This document shows, piece after piece, positions 58,975 to 64,000 of a stretch of 64,000 bases of DNA. The DNA is from Kitasatospora azatica KCTC 9699 (GTDB lineage: Bacteria > Actinomycetota > Actinomycetes > Streptomycetales > Streptomycetaceae). The DNA lies in contig NZ_JQMO01000003.1 of NCBI RefSeq assembly GCF_000744785.1, positions 4,216,001 to 4,280,000 on the forward strand, in the 5' to 3' direction. A model generated the notes under the pieces. It saw nothing but the letters and a program-made list of their open reading frames with translations, was not told where the DNA came from and did not search any database. A program made the position numbers and the translations under genes. Numbering within the stretch: position 1 is the first letter of the stretch; each line of letters opens with the position of its first letter.

Positions 58975-60342
58975 TCAGTGCGCGTGTCCGCCGCGGATCA
59001 TGGCCACCACGCCTGCGGCCGCCTCACGTACCCCGTCCAGTTCGGTGAGGAAGTGCCAGTAGTCCGGGTGGCGCCCGGCCGCCGTCAGCGCGGCCGTCGC
59101 CCGGTCCAGCCGCTCGACCGCCGCGTCCAGCGGCCCCGCGTGGCGCGGGTCCGGGGCCTGGCGGCCCGCCATCGCCAGCCGCTGCGCGTCCCGCAGGGCG
59201 AACCGGGCGCGCTGCACCTCCGCCTGCGGGTCGCGCTCCACCTCGGTCAGCCGGCGCAGGCGCTCGCTCACCGCCGCCACCGAGCCGTCGGCGGTCTCCA
59301 GCAGCGCCCGGACCGTACCGATCGCTGCCGTCGCGTCCGCCCAGCGCTGCTCGTCCCGGGCCCGGGCGGCCTCGGTCAGCTTGCCCTGGGCCGTCCGCCC
59401 CGACTCCGCGACCTGCTGCGGCACCCGCTGCAGGTCCTGCCAGCAGGCCGCCGAGAAGCGCCGGCGCAGCTCGCTCAGGGCCGGCTCCACGGTGCCCGCC
59501 TTGGTCTCCAGCGCCTGGACCCGGGTACGCAGGCTGCTCAGCCGACGGTCGATCTCGCGCGCTCGTTCCGGCAGTTGCGCGGCGTCCGCCCGGATCGCCT
59601 CGGCCCGCCGGGCCACGTCCTCGGCCCGGTGCAGGGTCTCGGTCACGCCGTGCCGGCTCGCGCCCTCGTTCAGCCGGGTCAGCTCCGGCGCCAACTCGGC
59701 CAGCCGCCGGGCCAGGTCGTCCGCGGTCAGCCCGGCTGCCCGCACCGCGTCCAGCGCGCCGCTCGCGGCCAGCAGCGCCCGCTTGGCCTGCTCCACCGCG
59801 GGCGCCACCCGGATCAGCTGCGCCTCCGCGTGCTGGACCAGCGGCTGCAGCCGTGAGAGGTACGCGCTGAGCTCGGCCTGCTTGGCCGCCAGCTCGCCGC
59901 GGGCCCGTTCCAGTCGCTGCCGAGCCTGCGCGGCGGCCCCCGGCGGCAGTTCGGGCGCCTCCAGGTCGACGGCGTCCAACGCCTCGAAGTAGGCCAGGTT
60001 CACCTGGTTGATCCGGGTGGTCAGGTCCTGGAAGTCGGCAAGCGCCTGCCGCACCGCCGCCGCGTCCTCGGCCGCCCGCACCGTCTCGACGGCGAGCTCC
60101 ACCTCGCGCTGCGCGGAGTCGAGTTCGTAGAACGCCTGCTGCGCGGCGTCCCGCGCGGCCAGCGCCTCGGCCCGCTGGGCGTCCCCGCCCCGCCGCCCCC
60201 ACCAGGACCCGCGCCCGCCCGCGCCGGGCCCGCCGCCCGCGAACGACCCCGCCAGTGCGACCAGCACCCCGGCCATCGCCACCGGCATCAGGGCCAGCTC
60301 CGCGACACCCCGCGCCCGGTACCCCCGCGTGCTACCCGCCCT
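58975..60342 (-). CDS. Membrane-anchored coiled-coil protein of unknown function
   Basis: A 455-residue protein with one N-terminal membrane helix (LALMPVAMAGVLVALAGSFAGGG), then long Ala/Arg/Glu/Leu heptad-like helices, e.g. AQQAFYELDSAQREVELAVETVRAAEDAAAVRQAL and RRLSSLRTRVQALETKAGTVEPALSEL, ending ...VVAMIRGGHAH. No catalytic motif. It resembles structural or scaffolding proteins with repeated coiled coils; I do not recognise a family. I favour GTG 60342, which has GGGAG 5 bases upstream, over ATG 60387. It lies next to the Ter genes, but a link is only positional. Confidence 0.75.
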   Translation of the reverse strand, partial: RAGSTRGYRARGVAELALMPVAMAGVLVALAGSFAGGGPGAGGRGSWWGRRGGDAQRAEALAARDAAQQAFYELDSAQREVELAVETVRAAEDAAAVRQALADFQDLTTRINQVNLAYFEALDAVDLEAPELPPGAAAQARQRLERARGELAAKQAELSAYLSRLQPLVQHAEAQLIRVAPAVEQAKRALLAASGALDAVRAAGLTADDLARRLAELAPELTRLNEGASRHGVTETLHRAEDVARRAEAIRADAAQLPERAREIDRRLSSLRTRVQALETKAGTVEPALSELRRRFSAACWQDLQRVPQQVAESGRTAQGKLTEAARARDEQRWADATAAIGTVRALLETADGSVAAVSERLRRLTEVERDPQAEVQRARFALRDAQRLAMAGRQAPDPRHAGPLDAAVERLDRATAALTAAGRHPDYWHFLTELDGVREAAAGVVAMIRGGHAH

Positions 60343-60518
60343 CACTCCGCGCTCCCTGCTCGCCACCGACCCGACTCGACCCCTCATTCTCGCCGATCAC
60401 CCCCACCTTGGACCCCTCCGCCCCCGCCCCCGCCCGAGCCCTGCTCGGCGCCCCCACCCGGACCAGGTACTCTTACTCTTCACCGCAAGGCCCCCACCCC
60501 GGGACCGCCCTGCGGCGG

Positions 60519-60590
60519 GGGCGCGTAGCTCAGTGGTAGAGCGCTGCTCTTACAAAGCAGATGTCGGCGGTTCGAAACCGTCCGCGCCCA
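60519..60590 (+). tRNA. tRNA-Val (anticodon TAC)
   Basis: Acceptor GGGCGCG/CGCGCCC, anticodon stem CTGCT/AGCAG around the loop CTTACAA (anticodon 60551-60553), T-arm GGCGG/CCGTC with loop TTCGAAA. Discriminator A at 60590 and no full CCA. Confidence 0.95.
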
Positions 60591-60618
60591 CAGTCGACGA
60601 TCGTGGGTCGTCAGCACA

Positions 60619-60659
60619 AAGGGCCAGTTCAGAGGCGTGATCCTCGCGAACTGGCCCTT
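60619..60659 (+). terminator. Stem-loop after tRNA-Val
   Basis: 12-bp stem AAGGGCCAGTTC (60619-60630) with GAACTGGCCCTT (60648-60659), 17-base loop. Confidence 0.8.
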
Positions 60660-61047
60660 CGCCGTTTCCGGGGCCGACGGGGTGGTCGGTCGAGGTCAAC
60701 GAGATGACCCTCGACTCAGCGTCCTACATCCTCGAGTACGACTTCGACGCCTGAGCCCTCAGCGCTTTCGCATCGGACGGCTGGTCGACTGCCAGACGCT
60801 CCGGCGGCGCGCTATCTCGTAGAGGTGCCCAACCTCGGTGGGGGACAGCACGGCTGGCGAACGCGGTAGAACCTGGGCGATGGTGGCGCCGTCCAGCACG
60901 AACGCTTTGGGAACCTCAGCCGCGATGTTGATGTAACGACCTTCTCTACGGTTTCAAGGCGCCGCGCACGGCGCGGCACGGCACTCGCCCGGCCGCCCGC
61001 CGCCAACCGGCCAGACCACTCCGCCATCCGTGCGCTACCGTGCTGGC
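60660..61047. other. Gene-poor region after tRNA-Val with reading-frame remnants
   Basis: No intact gene. On plus, an open end reads VEVNEMTLDSASYILEYDFDA to a stop at 60754. On minus, 60759-60953 is open and reads GRYINIAAEVPKAFVLDGATIAQVL then PRSPAVLSPTEVGHLYEIARR without an ATG; a GTG at 60899 would give 46 residues. Both look like pieces of genes rather than noise. I do not recognise either. Confidence 0.4.
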
Positions 61048-61341
61048 ATGCCAACGTCCGACCGTGTTCATGGCCAGAACGATCTTGCCGCAACGCCGCT
61101 GGACGAAGACCTTGTCCAGAGCCGGGAAGATCTCGTGGCATTCATTCGCGATCTTCACGCCGAGTACCTCCAACGCGGCACCGGATGGGAAAACGCGAGT
61201 CTTGATCGCTTCCTCGAAGCCCTCGCTAGCTGGATCGAGGACTCGCCGGGCTCGTACCGCAATCGCAAGCTTGAACTACCTGCCGAGGGCGACTGGACCT
61301 TCTTCGCTCGCGCTCTCGGAGCGGCCACGGTCTACGAGTGA
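61048..61341 (+). CDS. Small DUF7660-like protein
   Basis: A 97-residue acidic cytoplasmic protein: SREDLVAFIRDLHAEYLQRGTGWENASLDRFLEALASWIEDSPGSYRNRKLELPAEGDWTFFARALGAATVYE. The layout (SREDL, GWEN, LERFLEALASWIED, YRNR, ARALGAATVYE) fits what I know as DUF7660, a family often found near toxin-immunity genes; an immunity role is only a possibility. Start at ATG 61048; 61030 is in frame. Codon use is slightly less GC-rich than its neighbours. Confidence 0.75.
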   Translation: MPTSDRVHGQNDLAATPLDEDLVQSREDLVAFIRDLHAEYLQRGTGWENASLDRFLEALASWIEDSPGSYRNRKLELPAEGDWTFFARALGAATVYE

Positions 61342-61687
61342 GCTGACGGCAGCGTGTGAGCGATGAGGCGGACGACCCAAAACGCACCCCGGGTCACGCC
61401 CCTTACCGTGCGCACGACCTCATCGCGTGCGAGGCTACAACGCCTCCATGGCCTGGCGGTGCGCCCGTGCCAGAGCCGTGCCAGAACGGGCGGTGCGTGG
61501 CGGTCAATCAGGGGCTTCAAGAGGCCAGGGCCAGCCGAAGACCCACGGGTGGCAGGGACCAGGTCAGACCGGCTGCCCCGGCAGGGTGCCGCTGAGCCGG
61601 GCGATCTCCGGCAGCCGAGTGAAGTCGGCTGAGGAGCGGGCCGGGCGGGACGCGTCCAGGCCGAGGATCGCCTCCTGACCTGCAACT
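61342..61687. other. Gene-free stretch upstream end of the DeoR gene
   Basis: About 345 bases without an intact gene. On minus, 61564-61740 reads GFDSDGQLSGVHREVAGQEAILGLDAS and on to ARLSGTLPGQPV before a stop, which looks protein-like but has no start of its own and runs into the DeoR gene in another frame. It may be the remnant of a gene that followed the regulator. Confidence 0.35.
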
Positions 61688-62530
61688 TCACGATGCACAC
61701 CGCTCAGTTGCCCATCGGAGTCGAACCCGATCGATTTGCGGCGCCGACCGGCCGATTGCGCCGAGTACTGCGTCGCGTGCCCGGCTGGGGGAGTCGTCGG
61801 GTTCGGTGAAGACGGCATCGAGGTCGGACAGGGGCGCGAAGGGCGCCAAGGCACGGGCGCCGAAGACCGCTGACTCGGCCAGCAGGACGCGCCGACCGGC
61901 CGAGCGGAACAGCTGGCGTCGCAATTCAGCCTCGGCGAGGTCGTCGACGGTCAGCCCTGCCTCGGAATCGGCGCCCGAGCAGTCCGCGAACACGGTGTCC
62001 ACCTGGATGCCCGCCAGCGCGCGCATGGCGATCGGCCCGGCGAGCAGCCCGCCTGGTCCGCGCTGGCCACCGGTCAGGATCACCGTGGGCGTGGTCTGGC
62101 TCGTGCTGTTGAGCAGGCCGTCGATTCTGAGCGAGTTGGTCACCACGGTGATGTCCTGGCGGTCCGTCAGTTCAGCTGCCAGCAGCTCTATCGTCGAGCC
62201 GCCGACCAGGCCGATGGCCATGCCCGGCCGCACGGTGGCCGCCGCCGCGGCCGCGATTTCCCGCAACTCCGTGCGCTGCCCGCCGGGTCGGTCGGGGCTC
62301 GGTTGCGGCGCGCGTGTCGCCTCGGGTCCGTTCAGCGCTCCGCCGTGCACCCGCACCGCGTACCCCGCGGACTCAAGGGCAGCCAGGTCGCGGCGGATCG
62401 TCATGGGTGAGACGGCCCACCGAGCGCTCAACTCCTTGCTGCGGACCGCGCCGGAATGCTGCAGCTCGAGACGGATGCGGTTGCGGCGCTCCTGCGTGAG
62501 CGGGGCGGCATCGGCTGCTTGACGGGGCAT
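61688..62530 (-). CDS. DeoR/GlpR-family transcriptional regulator
   Basis: A 280-residue sugar-responsive regulator. The N-terminal HTH is LTQERRNRIRLELQHSGAVRSKELSARWAVSPMTIRRDLAALESAGYAVRVHGGA. The sensor part has GMAIGLVGGSTIELLAAEL, ITVVTNSLRIDGLL and GGQRGPGGLLAGPIAMRALAG (sugar-phosphate isomerase-like fold). The usual Asp-Ser-Lys-Phe-Gly motif is changed to AESAVFGARALAPF, so effector binding may be altered. The last about 35 residues (SRARDAVLGAIGRSAPQIDRVRLRW) are atypical and may reflect a shifted 3' end. No sugar-uptake operon is next to it. Confidence 0.82.
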   Translation of the reverse strand: MPRQAADAAPLTQERRNRIRLELQHSGAVRSKELSARWAVSPMTIRRDLAALESAGYAVRVHGGALNGPEATRAPQPSPDRPGGQRTELREIAAAAAATVRPGMAIGLVGGSTIELLAAELTDRQDITVVTNSLRIDGLLNSTSQTTPTVILTGGQRGPGGLLAGPIAMRALAGIQVDTVFADCSGADSEAGLTVDDLAEAELRRQLFRSAGRRVLLAESAVFGARALAPFAPLSDLDAVFTEPDDSPSRARDAVLGAIGRSAPQIDRVRLRWATERCAS

Positions 62531-62576
62531 CGCTCCTCCTACTCCTCGCTCGGCACCTCACGGGGCGTGCGCAGTT

Positions 62577-62624
62577 ACGGGCGGTGCCCGGCCGGCCGAC
62601 TGCGGCCGGCCGGGCACCGCCCGT
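62577..62624 (-). terminator. Strong stem-loop after the LamG gene
   Basis: 22-bp perfect stem (62577-62598 with 62603-62624) around ACTG, lying 12 bases beyond the stop of the LamG protein gene. Confidence 0.9.
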
Positions 62625-62635
62625 TCGCTGTCGGC

Positions 62636-64000
62636 TCAGCCGGCGGCGAGCTGGGAGATTTCCGTGCTGGTCAGGGTCCGGTTGTAGAAGTGGACGTCGT
62701 CGATCTGTCCGTTGGTCAAGTCGACGGGGCCACGGTTGTAGGTGCCGGCCCCGATCACGGTCGCTCCCCTGGCCGCCCAGGGGCTGGTGAAGGAGGTGCT
62801 GCCCTGGAGGGTGCCGTTGACGTAGAGGGAGATGGTCTGGGTGCTGCTGTCGTACATCCCCAGGACGTGGAACCAGGTGCCCGTGGTCGCCGACGAGGTG
62901 GCCGTGACCACGGCGGCGGAGGAGGACGTGGAGTCGGAGGATCGGGTGGCGAAGGTGAACTTGCCGCCCGACAGCTGCAGGTAGAACGGGCTGACGTTGA
63001 ATCCGGCCAGGCTGGCGAAGGTCTGGTTGCCGCCGCTGACGGTGTTCAGCTTGACCCAGGCCGCGACGGTGTAGCTCTGGCCGGTGTCGATGACCGAGGA
63101 CGGGATGACCGCTTCGGTTCCGGTCGTGCCGTCGAAGCTCAGCGAGTTGGAGCCGACCTTGCCGTTGCCGGCCCAGGCGGTGTTGCCCTCCTTGTAGCCG
63201 TTGTCGGTGTTGCCGAGCAGGTTGGTGACGGCCTGGCCGCTGCCCTCGTCGAGCTGGTAGTAGCCGGCGGCGCCGGTGCCCAGGGCGTACGCCTCATGCG
63301 AGTTGAGCGCGCGGGGGACCATGCGGACGTCGTCGATGGCGCCGTTGACGAAGTCGACGTTGCCGCCGTTCCACTTGGCGCGGCCGATGGTGGTGTGGCC
63401 GTTGGCCTTCCAGGGCGAGGAGAACGCGGTGCTGCCCTGGAGGGCGCCGTTGACGTAGAGCGCGATGGTGTGGGCGCTGTTGTCGTAGACGCCGGTCAGC
63501 TGGTACCAGGTGCCGGTGGTCGGAGCGAGCCCCAGGACCTGGGTGGCGGTGGAGCCGGTGGAGTCGGAGCTGCGGGTGGTGAAGGCGAACTTGCCGCCCG
63601 TGAGCTGCAGGTAGAACGGGCTGATGGAGCTGCCGTCGGTGCTGGCGTAGGTCTGGTTGCCGGTCAGGCTGTTCGGCTTGACCCAGGCGGAGACCGAGTA
63701 GCTGCCGCTGGTGTCGACTGCGGTGGTGGGGACGTCGACCCAGGAGTTGCTCGCGCCGGTCAGGTTGACCGCGCTGGTGCCGACCTTGCCGGTGGTCCAG
63801 GAGGCGCCGGCCTGCAGGGTGCCGTTGTTGCTGTCGCCGCTGATGTCAGCGGTGGCCGTGCCGGTGTTCTCGTCGAGCGGCCAGTAGCCGCCGTTCTGGA
63901 GTGCGGTGGGTCCGGCGACGGCGGAGCCGTTGTAGGCGCCGATGTTGGGTGCGGTGCTGGAGGAGACGGGGTTGCCGAAGTAGTCCTGGCCGCCGTTGCC
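62636..64000 (-). CDS. Secreted beta-helix/LamG protein, C-terminal part (runs off the window)
   Basis: The frame is open from the window edge to the stop at 62636 (454 residues). It starts inside what looks like the last turn of a right-handed beta-helix (GQDYFGNPV, TAPNIGAYNG), then two LamG/concanavalin-like domains: YWPLDENTGTATADISGDSN to GAIDDVRMVPRALN, and YYQLDEGSGQAVTNLLGNTD to GQIDDVHFYNRTLTSTEISQL. Each has the strands SYTVAAWVKL-type, PFYLQLSGGKFTFATRSSDST-type and ISLYVNGTLQGSTSF-type. A role in polysaccharide binding or cleavage outside the cell is likely; the catalytic part lies outside the window. Confidence 0.85.
   Translation of the reverse strand, partial: GNGGQDYFGNPVSSSTAPNIGAYNGSAVAGPTALQNGGYWPLDENTGTATADISGDSNNGTLQAGASWTTGKVGTSAVNLTGASNSWVDVPTTAVDTSGSYSVSAWVKPNSLTGNQTYASTDGSSISPFYLQLTGGKFAFTTRSSDSTGSTATQVLGLAPTTGTWYQLTGVYDNSAHTIALYVNGALQGSTAFSSPWKANGHTTIGRAKWNGGNVDFVNGAIDDVRMVPRALNSHEAYALGTGAAGYYQLDEGSGQAVTNLLGNTDNGYKEGNTAWAGNGKVGSNSLSFDGTTGTEAVIPSSVIDTGQSYTVAAWVKLNTVSGGNQTFASLAGFNVSPFYLQLSGGKFTFATRSSDSTSSSAAVVTATSSATTGTWFHVLGMYDSSTQTISLYVNGTLQGSTSFTSPWAARGATVIGAGTYNRGPVDLTNGQIDDVHFYNRTLTSTEISQLAAG

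Noticed and set aside
60946..61173. 75-residue minus-strand frame (MEVLGVKIANECHEI...) opposite the DUF7660 gene
   Set aside because: It is antisense to the better-supported plus-strand gene, and its second half is Arg/Gly/Ala-rich shadow sequence.

Overview
The window is 64 kb of very GC-rich, densely packed actinobacterial chromosome. GTG and TTG starts are common, stem-loops serve as terminators without T-tracts, and the gene content is typical of Streptomycetaceae: the fasR-fabD-fabH-acpP-fabF cluster, a dgt-dnaG-hrd-type sigma block, DUF3145, DUF3052, DUF2637 and several TerD paralogues. I read it as a Streptomyces or Kitasatospora core-chromosome segment; the genus cannot be settled from sequence reading alone.

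Layout. 1-2.2 kb: the start of an MFS-like exporter and its ArsR-type regulator (minus) with a duplicated palindromic operator, then dgt. 2.2-5.4 kb: dnaG and a group-2 sigma factor. 5.4-11.6 kb (minus): a secreted GH92 mannosidase with a CBM13 tail, glutamate decarboxylase, a xylulokinase-like FGGY kinase and a small membrane protein. 11.8-14.1 kb: two tRNA-Asn genes, two paralogous trypsin-like lipoproteins and a CAU-anticodon tRNA. 14.4-19.5 kb (minus): M56 peptidase with BlaI regulator, a small protein, an LCP cell-wall ligase and an FtsW/RodA-type polymerase. 19.7-25.1 kb: ArsR plus P-type ATPase, MarR divergent from an NADPH oxidoreductase, DUF3145. 25.2-30.4 kb (minus): the fatty-acid synthase cluster with its activator. 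30.4-34.3 kb: pirin and two secreted cell-wall hydrolases that share a nearly identical propeller. 34.4-41.2 kb: serine hydrolase, MerR-aldo/keto reductase pair, DUF1023 hydrolase, YjbR, TetR, a polytopic membrane protein. 41.3-45.7 kb: aceE, DUF3052 and an AhpE-type peroxiredoxin.

45.9-58.6 kb is a tellurium-resistance-type (Ter) stress region: two canonical TerD genes, a TerC-like DUF475 membrane protein, a TerA-like protein, a TerD with a Pro/Gln-rich tail, a Ser/Thr kinase-PQQ propeller gene split by an apparent frameshift, a DUF2637 membrane protein, and a translationally coupled three-gene operon (TIM-barrel C-C lyase, fused double phosphoribosyltransferase, HAD phosphatase). Comparative genomics has proposed that such Ter-linked enzymes make a nucleoside-like metabolite; the product is unknown. 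Here two phosphoribosyltransferase proteins, which I know as separate proteins, are fused and carry in-frame minisatellites. This is the strongest candidate for an undescribed system.

58.7-64 kb: an FmdB zinc ribbon, a coiled-coil protein, tRNA-Val(UAC), a short region of gene remnants with an orphan DUF7660 gene, a DeoR-type regulator, and the C-terminal part of a secreted beta-helix/LamG protein cut by the window edge.
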